Assembly: GCF_000275825.1 (NCBI RefSeq)
Contig: NZ_JH719942.1
Span: 1,855,013-1,919,012 of the forward strand
Direction of reading: 5' to 3'
DNA length: 64,000 nt
Origin: Saprospira grandis DSM 2844
GTDB lineage: Bacteria > Bacteroidota > Bacteroidia > Chitinophagales > Saprospiraceae
The translations under genes were made by a program, and so were the position numbers. The notes beneath the pieces were generated by a model. The model was not told the origin of the DNA. It worked only from the letters and a program-made list of their open reading frames with translations, and searched no databases. Shown in pieces: positions 1 through 7,785 of this stretch. Positions within the stretch are counted from its first letter, which is position 1. Each line of letters opens with the position of its first letter.

Positions 1-341
1 CGGACCACGACATTGCCCAGTCCGATATACTCTAAGCGGCCATCTTCATGCAGGCGGCAAACGGCTAGGGCTGCGCCTCGGCTTGCTTCAAAGTGGCGAT
101 GTGCTTTTTGGAGCAATTCGTCTAGCGGAAGATAGTGATATTTTTTCAGATAGGCTTTTAGCTTATCTGACATTTCTGCGGCTTTTGGGCCATGGCCGAG
201 GCTATCGATTAGGGCTAGGAAGATAGAATTTTCTTCTCTGTGGAGCAGTACTGCATCTCCACAGCACTGCTCTCCTCGGCAATTTCGCCAAGAATAGTGC
301 AACTGGAAATATTCGTCCTCATATCGTCTGACCCAACTCAT
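1..341 (-). CDS. SpoIIE/RsbX-like serine phosphatase, 3' end outside window
   Basis: The reading frame starts at an ATG complementing 339-341 and is open to the left edge, so only about 113 residues are visible. It contains a PP2C/SpoIIE-type core signature with the short run DSLGHGPKAAE near residue 52, characteristic of RsbX-like phosphatases that act in partner-switching sigma-factor or stressosome control. The start overlaps the stop of the RsbT-like fragment by 4 nt (ATGA), which indicates translational coupling and a shared pathway. The family call rests on the motif and the gene pairing; the metal ligands further downstream cannot be seen. Confidence 0.7.
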   Translation of the reverse strand, partial: MSWVRRYEDEYFQLHYSWRNCRGEQCCGDAVLLHREENSIFLALIDSLGHGPKAAEMSDKLKAYLKKYHYLPLDELLQKAHRHFEASRGAALAVCRLHEDGRLEYIGLGNVVV

Positions 342-556
342 GATTTATAAATTACGATACTCACCTCGGTTCCCTTACCGAACTCGCTTTTGATGTTAAA
401 TTCATCCATCATTCGGCGAACGCCAGGAAGGCCAAGGCCTAGGGTTCCGGAGGTACTAAAACTATCTTGCAGAGCGGTTTCAATATCTTCAATTCCTGGT
501 CCTTGATCGATGGCGACCACTCTAACGCCTAAGCGGGGGTAAGTTAACTTTTCTAT
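338..556 (-). pseudogene. RsbT-like anti-sigma/serine kinase, N-terminus lost at IS
   Basis: This is the C-terminal half of a GHKL-type HATPase of the RsbT/RsbW group. The ATP-binding N-box is gone, but the G1 box (DQGPGI) and the G2 box (GLGLPGVRR) are intact, ending about 60 residues later. Homology appears to continue upstream of the GTG at 518-520 through RLGVRVVAID and then runs straight into the insertion sequence near 557. The intact protein would phosphorylate a STAS-domain partner that the neighbouring phosphatase dephosphorylates. Without its N-terminal helices the protein is probably non-functional. Confidence 0.65.
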
Positions 557-1485
557 GAGCTTGTTTAAATTTTTTAGTCAGCAGCTAGACTAAGGCAAAA
601 AAAAATGCTGCAAAGCGCTTATTATTGTTGATTACGACAAAAACAAAAAAAGGCTTTGCAACATGGTTGTGAATTTATCAAAAGAATTTATTACGGAAAA
701 ATATTAGCATTTTTTCCCGAAAAAAAATTGGCTCGAAAAACCAAAGCGCCTCTGTGGCAAATTGTTAAAGCGATAATTTATAGGCTTAAAACAGGTTGTC
801 AGTGGAGAGAATTACCGATACAATCTTTTTTGACGAAGTTCTAATTTGCTGGCAAACAGTATATTACTACTTCAATAGCTGGTCCGAGTCTGGTATTTGG
901 CAAAAAAGTGTGGATCCAATTTCTAGCCCATGAAAAATCTTGTTTAGATTTATCTAGTATACAGCTTGACGGAAGTCATACCCCAGCGAAAAGAGGGGGC
1001 GAAGCTGTGGGTTATCAGGGCCGAAAAAAGTCCAAAACCACAAATGCTCTCTTTCTCACAGATAAAAATGGGCTGCCAATCGCTATGTCTCCGCCTTTTG
1101 CGGGAAACCATAATGATTTGTTTGAAATCGAGAGTCATTTCCAAAAAATGCTTGCCGATCTGCAGCTTTCAGACATCTCTCCTGATGGTTTATTTATGAA
1201 TGCTGATGCAGGGTTTGATAGCAAAAAACTTAGAGAAAACTGCCAAAAAATGGGCATTATCCCTAATATTGACCACAACAAAAGAAATAGAAAAAAAGCT
1301 TATTATCAAGATATTATAGATGAGGAACTTTACAAAGAACGCTTTTCTGTTGAGCGAACTAACGCATGGATTGACGCATTCAAAATTTTACTCATTCGTT
1401 TTGAAAGAAAAGCCGACAACTGGGCGAGTCTACACTATTTAGCCTTTATACTTATTTTCCTAAAACGAAATTTTTAAACAAACTC
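557..1485 (+). mobile_element. IS5-family (IS427-like) insertion sequence, about 929 bp
   Basis: The ends are imperfect inverted repeats: GAGCTTGTTTAAA at the left and its near-complement ending AAACTC at 1485. This resembles termini of IS427-group IS5 elements. It encodes a two-part DDE transposase in the plus direction. The flanking dinucleotides do not match, so no target duplication is evident. The exact ends are inferred from the repeat and could be off by a few bases. Confidence 0.7.
656..1477 (+). pseudogene. IS5/IS427 transposase, two frameshifts
   Basis: The N-terminal part (656-844, TTG start) carries the DUF4096-like helix region WQIVKAIIYRLKTGCQW. The catalytic part lies at about 902-1477, with the DDE signatures QLDGSHTPAK, MNADAGFD and ERFSVERTNAW. 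The connecting segment, which encodes a WQTVYYYF motif, lies in a third phase between the T6 run at 826-831 and the A6 run at 902-907. Restoring one protein needs a -1 shift at the T run and a +1 shift at the A run. A single programmed -1 shift is normal in such elements, but the second shift points to decay or to homopolymer sequencing error. Confidence 0.75.
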
Positions 1486-1631
1486 TCTGTAATATTTTCA
1501 TACTCATCGGGGATCAAACATTTGGCGTAGCATTTCCCCGGTTCGGCATCGGGCGGATAGTCTTGGGCCAATAAAAACTGCGGAAAGGCTAGCAGGGCAG
1601 CCCACAAAAAGTTGAGGTATAAAGATTTCAT
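1486..1631 (-). pseudogene. Secreted protein 5' fragment truncated at IS
   Basis: An ATG complementing 1629-1631 opens a frame with a clear Sec signal peptide of about 22 residues ending LLAQ. It is followed by DYPPDAEPGKCYAKCLIPDEYE, given here as two short pieces: DYPPDAEP and GKCYAKCLIPDEYE. The Cys-containing motif occurs near the N-terminus of some Bacteroidota OmpA-like envelope proteins (family recollection). After about 48 residues the frame runs into the insertion sequence. The downstream part is not found on the other side of the IS, where a different gene fragment lies. Confidence 0.6.
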
Positions 1632-1806
1632 ATAGTAGCGCTCGCTTAGATTTTAAATGCGTTTACAGTCTACAAAAATAAGAAAACTGTTAAGGCTCTA
1701 CAATTTAAAATGATTTTGGCCCAAAAAAAATACAAGCGCCGCTTTTTCCGCCACTTATTCGACCTTCAGCTCTTAAATATAAAAAATTTTATAATAATAA
1801 GGTTTT

Positions 1807-1932
1807 GGGGCCTCCGCTGCGGCTTCGCCTTGCGGCGCTACGCTTTGGGGCTCGCAAGTCTGCTCGGCCCTTCGGCGGCTTTGCCGCCTGGGTCTGGCCC
1901 TTTGGGCCACCCCGCCGCATCGCTAGGCCGAT
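1807..1932 (-). repeat. GC-rich interspersed repeat, type A, copy 1
   Basis: Begins with GGGGCCTCC and ends with the CATCGCTAGGCC core. The internal hairpin cassette is GGCGGC-TTT-GCCGCC. It lies between the IS-truncated region and the 3' end of the HD-domain gene. The rest of 1632-1980 is AT-rich with no gene. Confidence 0.85.
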
Positions 1933-1980
1933 AGTTCTCGCCCTGCTCTAGGCTTCATTAACAAAGGCTAAGCTATAGAG

Positions 1981-3201
1981 CTAGCGCTTAGGATAAGAGA
2001 GGTAATATTTCCGCAAGACTTTGGTGGGCAGTTCTAGTTCTGGCCAAGCCGAAAGCGGCAACAATTGCTTGGCTTTATTTTGGACCAAAATGGCTTTTTG
2101 CTTGGCCGTATAGGCCTGTAATTCTTGTTGGCCCTGATATAATAAAAAGGGGAGTTCTTCTTCTGTTATGGGGTATTTTTGAAGCAGCTCCTCTCCTATT
2201 TGGGCCAGTTGAGCTGGGGCAAAAGCTTGGTCTTGCAGCTCAATTTTAAACAACTGCCGATGGAGCAGGCCTTGGGCCAAAAAAGAGAGCACAAAATCAT
2301 CATCTTGGGCAAAACACTTAATCGCCTGATAGATATCGCTATCATCTAACTGATTGAATTGGGCCAAGATGGGTTTGGGATTGGCCCAAAACTCCGCCTT
2401 AGTATATTTATGGTCCAAGAAAAAAGCCAGAGCCGAAGAAATTGGCCAATTTTTGCCCTGCTGTTTGAGCTGTCTTGCTCGCTGCATCATCTTTAGGCAT
2501 TGTTGGCTAGTAGAGATACTATTTTTGTGCAAATAGACCTGCCAGTACATCAGTCGGCGGGCCATCAAAAAGCGTTCAATAGAATAAATGGCCTTTTGTT
2601 CTAAAACCAGTTGTTCATCGGCTACGGTTAGCAATTGGCAGAGGCGGTCATAGCTCACAATACCATCGGCTACGCCCGTATAAAAGCTATCTCGATTGAG
2701 ATAATCCATGCGGTCCATATCTAATTGGCCACTAACCAACTGCTGTAAAAATGGGCGTTTATATTCTCCCTTAAAAATGGCGATGGCCAAGTCTAGGCGG
2801 CCCTGCATCTGCTCATTTAGTGCTTGCATAAGGGCCAGCGAAATCTCTTCATGGGCAATATCGAGCAGTTCGTACTCTAGGCTATGAGAAAAAGGGCCAT
2901 GGCCCAAATCGTGCAATAAAATAGCGGCTGAGCAGGCCTCAATTTCGGCCTCAGAAAGTGCTATGCCCTTGCGCTGCAAATGGCCTAGGGCTTTTCGCAT
3001 CAAATAATAGGCCCCTAGGCAGTGGCTAAATCGGCTGTGGGTGGCGCCGGGGTAAACATAATGCGCCCAGCCCAACTGTCCGATGCGGCGCAGGCGTTGA
3101 TAAAAGGGATGCTCGACGAGCTCCAGCAACAGGCCTTTAGGCAGCTCAATTAATCCATAAATGGGGTCATTAAATAACTTGGGGTAGGCTTTATTGGTCA
3201 T
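1981..3201 (-). CDS. HD-domain phosphohydrolase
   Basis: About 406 residues from the ATG at 3201. This start is preferred to an upstream in-frame start at 3294 because family similarity begins at the segment KLFNDPIYGLIELP. The metal-binding HD motif is in ILLHDLGHGPFSHSLE, preceded by the conserved H of THSRFSHCLGAYYL. The sequence fits the COG1078 group of HD-superfamily hydrolases, related to dNTP triphosphohydrolases such as SAMHD1. Substrate is not predictable here. It stands alone, divergent from the M16 peptidase, with a repeat between them. Confidence 0.85.
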   Translation of the reverse strand: MTNKAYPKLFNDPIYGLIELPKGLLLELVEHPFYQRLRRIGQLGWAHYVYPGATHSRFSHCLGAYYLMRKALGHLQRKGIALSEAEIEACSAAILLHDLGHGPFSHSLEYELLDIAHEEISLALMQALNEQMQGRLDLAIAIFKGEYKRPFLQQLVSGQLDMDRMDYLNRDSFYTGVADGIVSYDRLCQLLTVADEQLVLEQKAIYSIERFLMARRLMYWQVYLHKNSISTSQQCLKMMQRARQLKQQGKNWPISSALAFFLDHKYTKAEFWANPKPILAQFNQLDDSDIYQAIKCFAQDDDFVLSFLAQGLLHRQLFKIELQDQAFAPAQLAQIGEELLQKYPITEEELPFLLYQGQQELQAYTAKQKAILVQNKAKQLLPLSAWPELELPTKVLRKYYLSYPKR

Positions 3202-3333
3202 TAGTTCATAATTTAGTCTTACCTTAGATAGAGTAAGATAATCAAAGTTTGCTGCTTTTCTTGTCTTATATTGGCCCAGCCTAAACAAGAGCATAGGCGA
3301 GTTGTTTAAACAATTAATGTTGGGCGGCCCTAT

Positions 3334-3457
3334 GGCCTAGCGATGCGGCGGGGTGGCCGAAGGCCAGACCAAGTTTTTTGAGCGCAGCGAAAAAAACGAA
3401 GGGCCGAGCAGACCTGCGAGCCCCAAAGCGTAGCGCCCGCCGAAGGCGGGAGGCCCC
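3334..3457 (+). repeat. GC-rich interspersed repeat, type A, copy 2
   Basis: Starts with GGCCTAGCGATGCGGC and ends AGGCCCC only 16 bp before the M16 start codon. The swapped hairpin cassette is GTTTTTT-gagcgcagcg-AAAAAAC. The element is open in the frame of the peptidase and creates a spurious N-terminal extension from position 3378. Confidence 0.85.
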
Positions 3458-3473
3458 AAAAACAAAAAAAGAA

Positions 3474-4712
3474 ATGATTAATTATAAAAGATATCAGCTA
3501 GCAAATGGTTTGCGTGTACTCTTGCAGGAAGACCCTAGCAGCCCCATGCTCACGCTTTGTATGAACTATGAAGTGGGGAGCAAGGATGAATTGCCGGGTC
3601 GTAGTGGCTTTGCGCATTTATTTGAGCATTTGATGTTTGCGGGTTCTCTGCATGCGCCCAACTTTGATCAATTAATACAATTGGCTGGGGGCGAAAACAA
3701 CGCTTTCACCAACCAAGACATGACTGTTTTTTATGACATTTTGCCTTATCAGAACTTAGATTTGGGGCTTTGGTTGGAGGCAGACCGCATGCAAAACCTT
3801 TGTATAGAGCCGCAGCCCTTGCAAAAGGAAAAGCGGGTGGTGGTGGAAGAATTTAAGGAAAGTTGCATGGAGGAACCCTATGGGGATTTGTGGCATATTT
3901 TGGGTGATTTGGCCTTTAAGGAGCATCCGTATAAGCGGCCAGTAATTGGAGAAAACTTTGAGCATATTGAGGCGGCTTCCTTAGAAGAAGTGCGTGAATT
4001 TTATGAAAACTACTATTGTCCCAACAATGCTGTTTTATCGATTTCGGGCAACATCAAGGCTGAAGAAGTACTGGAGCGGGTAGAACATTGGTTTGGGCAT
4101 ATTCCGAGGGGGGCGGTCAAGCGGCCAGCCTATGCGGCCGAGCCGCCGCAGCTAGTAGGGCGCAAAAAAGTACATCGGGCCAATGTGACCGATGCGGCCC
4201 TATACATGGCTTTTCCGGCGGCGGCTCGTTTAGAAACCGCCTATTATTTAGAAGACCTATTATCGGATATATTGGGTTTGAGTGATTCTTCATTGCTGGT
4301 TCGGCAATTGGTCAAGCAGCAAAAGCTCTTTAGCGAACTGGATGTATACATTACGGGCACGGTAGAGGCTGGGTTATTTGTGATAGAGGGAAAATTGCAA
4401 GAAGGGGTAGCTATTGAGCAGGCTGAGCAGGCTGTTTGGGCGGCATTGGAGGAATTTAAGGCCCAGCCCATTAGTGAGGAGCAGCTACAGAAGTTGCAAA
4501 ACAACACCGAGCACAACCTCTTATTTGGGGAGATTCTGCCATTTCAGAAAGCTTTGAGTTTGGGCTATTATGAATTACTGGGGCAGGCGCAGTTAATCAA
4601 TGAAGAGGCCGATTATTATCAGCAAATCACGGCCAAACAGCTAGAGTTGCAGGCCCAATTCCTCTTTCAGCAAGAGAAGGCCTCGGTGCTCTACTACTTG
4701 CCTAAGGCTTAG
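3474..4712 (+). CDS. M16 family zinc metallopeptidase
   Basis: 412 residues from the ATG at 3474. The longer frame from 3378 is translated repeat and is rejected. The inverted zinc motif HxxEH is present as H48-L-F-E51-H52, within FAHLFEHLMFAGS, and a downstream EEFKE supplies the probable third ligand. The length matches a single-chain pitrilysin/insulinase-like half with an N-terminal catalytic M16 domain and a C-terminal M16_C domain. No clear signal peptide is visible, so cytoplasmic or peripheral location is open. In Bacteroidota such genes often occur as a pair; only one is here. Confidence 0.88.
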   Translation: MINYKRYQLANGLRVLLQEDPSSPMLTLCMNYEVGSKDELPGRSGFAHLFEHLMFAGSLHAPNFDQLIQLAGGENNAFTNQDMTVFYDILPYQNLDLGLWLEADRMQNLCIEPQPLQKEKRVVVEEFKESCMEEPYGDLWHILGDLAFKEHPYKRPVIGENFEHIEAASLEEVREFYENYYCPNNAVLSISGNIKAEEVLERVEHWFGHIPRGAVKRPAYAAEPPQLVGRKKVHRANVTDAALYMAFPAAARLETAYYLEDLLSDILGLSDSSLLVRQLVKQQKLFSELDVYITGTVEAGLFVIEGKLQEGVAIEQAEQAVWAALEEFKAQPISEEQLQKLQNNTEHNLLFGEILPFQKALSLGYYELLGQAQLINEEADYYQQITAKQLELQAQFLFQQEKASVLYYLPKA

Positions 4713-4783
4713 GCGGCTATCGCTTTAACATAGCGAAAAGGGAAGCCCGAGGGGGGAAATTCTTTCAATCAAAAAAAATACTG

Positions 4784-4791
4784 TACCTTTG
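4784..4791 (+). promoter_or_regulatory. TACCTTTG -7 element upstream of tatA
   Basis: A perfect match to the Bacteroidota TAnnTTTG -7 element, 91 bp upstream of the TatA start. A T-rich stretch lies about 20 bp further upstream, but the -33 box is weak. Confidence 0.55.
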
Positions 4792-4881
4792 CAGGGTATT
4801 GAAAGCCAAAGAACTTTGGGGGGATATATTCCACCTAAGGCGGCATTCACTATCTAAGTGCATATAAATCATCATTGCTTT

Positions 4882-5103
4882 ATGAACGCTATATTATTAT
4901 TGAGCTTCTTCGGTCCAGAAATGATCATCGTTTTAGTGGCCATTCTTCTTCTTTTCGGCGGTAAAAAAATTCCTGAACTCATGCGTGGGTTGGGGAGTGG
5001 CATCCGCGAGTTCAACGATGCTAAAAACAAAGTATCCAAAGAGCTCGAAGCTGGAATTAACGAAGAACCCAAGGAGAGTAAGAAGGAGTATGAAAAATCT
5101 TAA
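4882..5103 (+). CDS. tatA: Twin-arginine translocase subunit TatA/E
   Basis: 73 residues from the ATG at 4882, which leaves a typical TatA N-terminus. A short hydrophobic transmembrane helix ([21 protein letters not shown]) contains the conserved FGGKKIPEL hinge. An amphipathic helix, [15 protein letters not shown], and a charged tail of Glu and Lys residues follow. TatA oligomerises to pass folded proteins across the inner membrane with TatC, which is not in this window. It has its own promoter-like element and a hairpin after the stop, so it is probably monocistronic. Confidence 0.93.
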   Translation: MNAILLLSFFGPEMIIVLVAILLLFGGKKIPELMRGLGSGIREFNDAKNKVSKELEAGINEEPKESKKEYEKS

Positions 5104-5132
5104 GCCGATTTTTTGCCTTACTCTTTAGATTT

Positions 5133-5176
5133 AAAATGGTAACTTTTGCAACAAATTGTTGTGAAAGTTACCATTT
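5133..5176 (+). terminator. Hairpin downstream of tatA
   Basis: The arms AATGGTAACTTT and AAAGTTACCATT enclose a second inner pairing of CAACA with TGTTG. The T tract after it is short, so it may act as a processing or weak terminator hairpin. Confidence 0.6.
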
Positions 5177-5365
5177 CCTATTTATGCTAGGGGCTTTTGG
5201 GCTTAAAATCAAGCTATTGCAGCTAATTTTTCAAAAAAAATGATAAATTAGACATGTTTTGGTCACCCTTCCCCATTTTCAAACGATTTAGTGAATTTTC
5301 ACTAGGGCTTGCCTAGGACTTTTGCTCTTTTTGCAAGTTTTTGTTCGATATCAATTTAAGATCTT

Positions 5366-7168
5366 ATGAGACGGACTTTCTACCGCCTATTTATTTTTGC
5401 CGTTTTGTTCACCTTTGGACAAGGGCAATTGCAGGCTTCGCCAGACAAGGACCTCATTCCCAATAGTTTTCAAGAGGACGCTCCCTTTGTGGATAGTTTG
5501 AGCCGCTTGATGACCAATTTGCTCAATGATTTTCCGGAGTTTTCGGATACAGAATACAAGGATCGGCTCAAGGCGCTTTCTGGAGCGATTGACTACCGTT
5601 TGGATCCTTTGACCAAGGAGCGGATTTTGATTCGCACGGGAAAATACCGCAGCAGCACGGAGGCCATTTTGGGTCGCAGTAAAATGTACTTTCCTATTTT
5701 TGAGGAGCATTTGGCTGCCCATGATGTCCCTCATCACCTAAAATACTTGGCCATTGTCGAGTCGCACCTTAATCCCACAGCTCGTTCGATAGCTAGTGCG
5801 GTGGGGCTTTGGCAGTTTATTCCTAGCTCGGGTCGCATTTTCGATTTGCGCATCAATACCTATGTAGATGAGCGCAGCGACACGCATAAGGCCTCGGAGG
5901 CGGCGGCAAAATTGCTTCGTCGTTTGTATAATCGCTATGGCGATTGGGCCTTGGCCATGGCGGCCTACAACTGTGGTCCGGTCCGAGTAGACCGAGCGGT
6001 TAAGCGAGCGGGCAGCAAGACGTTCTGGGCCGCACGTAAGTATTTGCCTAGAGAGACCCAGCGCTATGTGCCTTTCTTTATGGCCATGGTTTATGTTGGC
6101 GAGTATTATCAGGAGCATCAGTTGATTCCGCAGCAGCTTTCTCAGGATTTGGTGCTTACCGATAGTTTGCATATTGAGGGCGGGCAATCTTTGCGCAAAT
6201 TGGCCAAGGAGTTAGACATTAGTCTAGATACCTTAAAGTTGCTCAATCCTTCTTATCGCCGCAACTATGTGCCCAAGGATAAGGATGCGCAGATTTTGCT
6301 CCTTCCCGCTCGTATTGTGGCCCAAGAAAGAGCGTATACTCGGGCTTTTAACCGCATTGTAGAGATGCAGAAAGAAAATCCCTTAAGAGCCGTTCGTCGC
6401 ATTCAGTCGCCACAGGACCTTAAGCGTTTGGCCAAGGCCTACCGCTGCTCTGTTGAAGATATTTTGTTTTGGAACGAATTGCCTGCCGATTATCAGCCTT
6501 ATGCTGGCGATTTGATTGGCTTGAGAGAGCATCGGGTAAATGCAGAGTTGTTGGCCCGTAGCAAAAAGCAAATTTCAGGTATTTCTATTGCCGCCCTAAA
6601 GGTGGTGGGGCTCAATGAAAAGCAAGAGGCCAAAACCTCTTCGGTTTATTTGGGTACCAATGAGCAGACGGAAGCGGCGGCTAAGGTGCCTCAGGCAGGA
6701 GCTGTAGCGGCCCGTCGCCGTTATACAAACATTGATGGCAAAACCGTTTTGCTAGAAGAAGAAACAATTAGAGCGCAACCTCAGGCCGAGCAAAAGGTAG
6801 CGGTAGAACAACGCCGCCAAGCTATTGAGCGTCCCGCTTTGCAGGACCGCAGCCGTGGCCGCCGCCTCAGAAGTTATGGTTTTGTGGGCGCTGCTTCTAC
6901 CGAGCCACTAAATGATGAAAAAACAACGGCTAGCTCGGCGCCTATTACGGCCCAGCCAGCTATTAAAGTGGCTAAAGAAGAGATCTCTACGCCCAAGGAA
7001 GAGCTGCCTAAAACGCCTGAGGCAACAGCCAAGGGAAGCAATGGCAAATGGAATGAGGTAGAGCTACAAAGTACCAATGATATTTTGGACCAAAGCCGTA
7101 GCCGCGCCAGAGTGTTGCGCGCTCGTACTGCAGCTTCTGTTCCTCAGGCCGTGATGGAGCAAGAGTAG
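5366..7168 (+). CDS. MltD-like lytic transglycosylase with LysM repeats
   Basis: 600 residues with a signal peptide of about 24 residues. An SLT/GEWL transglycosylase domain spans about 105-240. Its catalytic Glu is E132 in AIVESHLNP, followed by AVGLWQFIPSSG and the AMAAYNCGP motif. Two LysM peptidoglycan-binding repeats lie at about 275-315 and 355-395. The C-terminal third is a low-complexity, Arg/Ala/Glu-rich tail of unknown role. The enzyme would cleave the glycan strand of peptidoglycan in the periplasm with 1,6-anhydroMurNAc formation. A GC-rich repeat follows the stop directly. Confidence 0.9.
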   Translation: MRRTFYRLFIFAVLFTFGQGQLQASPDKDLIPNSFQEDAPFVDSLSRLMTNLLNDFPEFSDTEYKDRLKALSGAIDYRLDPLTKERILIRTGKYRSSTEAILGRSKMYFPIFEEHLAAHDVPHHLKYLAIVESHLNPTARSIASAVGLWQFIPSSGRIFDLRINTYVDERSDTHKASEAAAKLLRRLYNRYGDWALAMAAYNCGPVRVDRAVKRAGSKTFWAARKYLPRETQRYVPFFMAMVYVGEYYQEHQLIPQQLSQDLVLTDSLHIEGGQSLRKLAKELDISLDTLKLLNPSYRRNYVPKDKDAQILLLPARIVAQERAYTRAFNRIVEMQKENPLRAVRRIQSPQDLKRLAKAYRCSVEDILFWNELPADYQPYAGDLIGLREHRVNAELLARSKKQISGISIAALKVVGLNEKQEAKTSSVYLGTNEQTEAAAKVPQAGAVAARRRYTNIDGKTVLLEEETIRAQPQAEQKVAVEQRRQAIERPALQDRSRGRRLRSYGFVGAASTEPLNDEKTTASSAPITAQPAIKVAKEEISTPKEELPKTPEATAKGSNGKWNEVELQSTNDILDQSRSRARVLRARTAASVPQAVMEQE

Positions 7169-7182
7169 GTCCATGATTTTTT

Positions 7183-7301
7183 GGGGCCTCCGCCTCCCTT
7201 CGGTCGTCGGCGCTACGCTTTGGGGCTCGCAAGTCTGCTCGGCCCTGCTGCCCTTCGGGCTTTGGTCTGGCCTGACGGCCACCCCGCCGCATCGCTAGGC
7301 C
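7183..7301 (-). repeat. GC-rich interspersed repeat, type A, copy 3
   Basis: GGGGCCTCC begins 15 bp after the mltD-like stop codon. The terminal CGCTAGGCC core joins directly to the 154-nt inverted-end element. Confidence 0.85.
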
Positions 7302-7454
7302 AAATAGAAGCCCTCTGCTTTGGCCATCCTTGGATAAAAAATTCAGGCTAGTCAAGGCATTTTTTAAAGGCATAGCCCTAGCTATGGCGGAGAAAAATAA
7401 AGCAGAATAGCCGGGATTTAAATCAAAGGATAGAAGTGAGAGGGCTTCTATTTG
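7301..7454. repeat. 154-nt inverted-end element, copy 1
   Basis: The ends are a perfect 16-bp inverted repeat, CAAATAGAAGCCCTCT and its complement. Inside are further nested pairings: GGCTA with TAGCC, ATTTTT with AAAAAT, and a hairpin CATAGC-CCTA-GCTATG at 7371-7386. A second copy of identical length is at 59261-59414. No coding potential is apparent. It could be a structured RNA or a MITE-like element. Confidence 0.7.
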
Positions 7455-7498
7455 GCTTTGGCCTGCGGCCCTAAAGGGCCTGTAGGAATGTAAATAGA

Positions 7499-7530
7499 AA
7501 CGCCAGAGATGTAGATCTCTGGCGTTTTTT
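7499..7530 (+). terminator. Intrinsic terminator
   Basis: A stem of ACGCCAGAGA with TCTCTGGCGT and a short loop, followed by TTTTTT. It closes transcription running through the mltD-like gene and the following repeats. Confidence 0.8.
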
Positions 7531-7640
7531 CTTTGGCCCAGCCGCCCCAAGGGATTCCCCTAAGGAATCCCGAAGAGGGGTGGGTGGGCGGGTTATTTTA
7601 GCGAATGAGGAGCGCAGCGAGGAATACCGCTTTGGCGTCC

Positions 7641-7774
7641 TACAGGCCCGAAGGGCCGCAGGCCTAGGGGCCCGAAAAGGTGGCCGCAGGCCAGACCCAG
7701 CGGGCGAAGCCCGCGTAGGGCCGAGCAGACCTGCGAGCCTTGCAGGGGCCCGGCCGCCAAAGGCGGCAGGCCCC
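7641..7774 (+). repeat. GC-rich interspersed repeat, divergent copy 4
   Basis: Contains GTGGCCGCAGGCCAGACC, the conserved AGGGCCGAGCAGACC core and a terminal GGCAGGCCCC that abuts the dapD stop. The left end is altered (GGCCTAGGGG). Confidence 0.75.
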
Positions 7775-7785
7775 AAAAAAAAGAA

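Noticed and set aside
826-831. Programmed -1 frameshift as proof of an active IS
   Set aside because: A second, opposite shift at 902-907 is needed, so the element as sequenced is not expected to make transposase.
1710-1934. 74-residue frame covering a GC-rich repeat
   Set aside because: Translation of the repeat only (Gly/Leu/Arg/Pro rich). Equivalent frames occur in every copy and have no conserved start or protein-like composition.
3378-3473. N-terminal extension of the M16 peptidase
   Set aside because: The 32 residues are translated repeat; the same peptide appears in front of other genes and is not part of the family.
7064-7776. Overlapping frames of 72-180 residues around the repeats after the mltD-like gene
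   Set aside because: They cross a terminator and two repeats and lie partly antisense to the mltD-like gene; no signal of a real protein.
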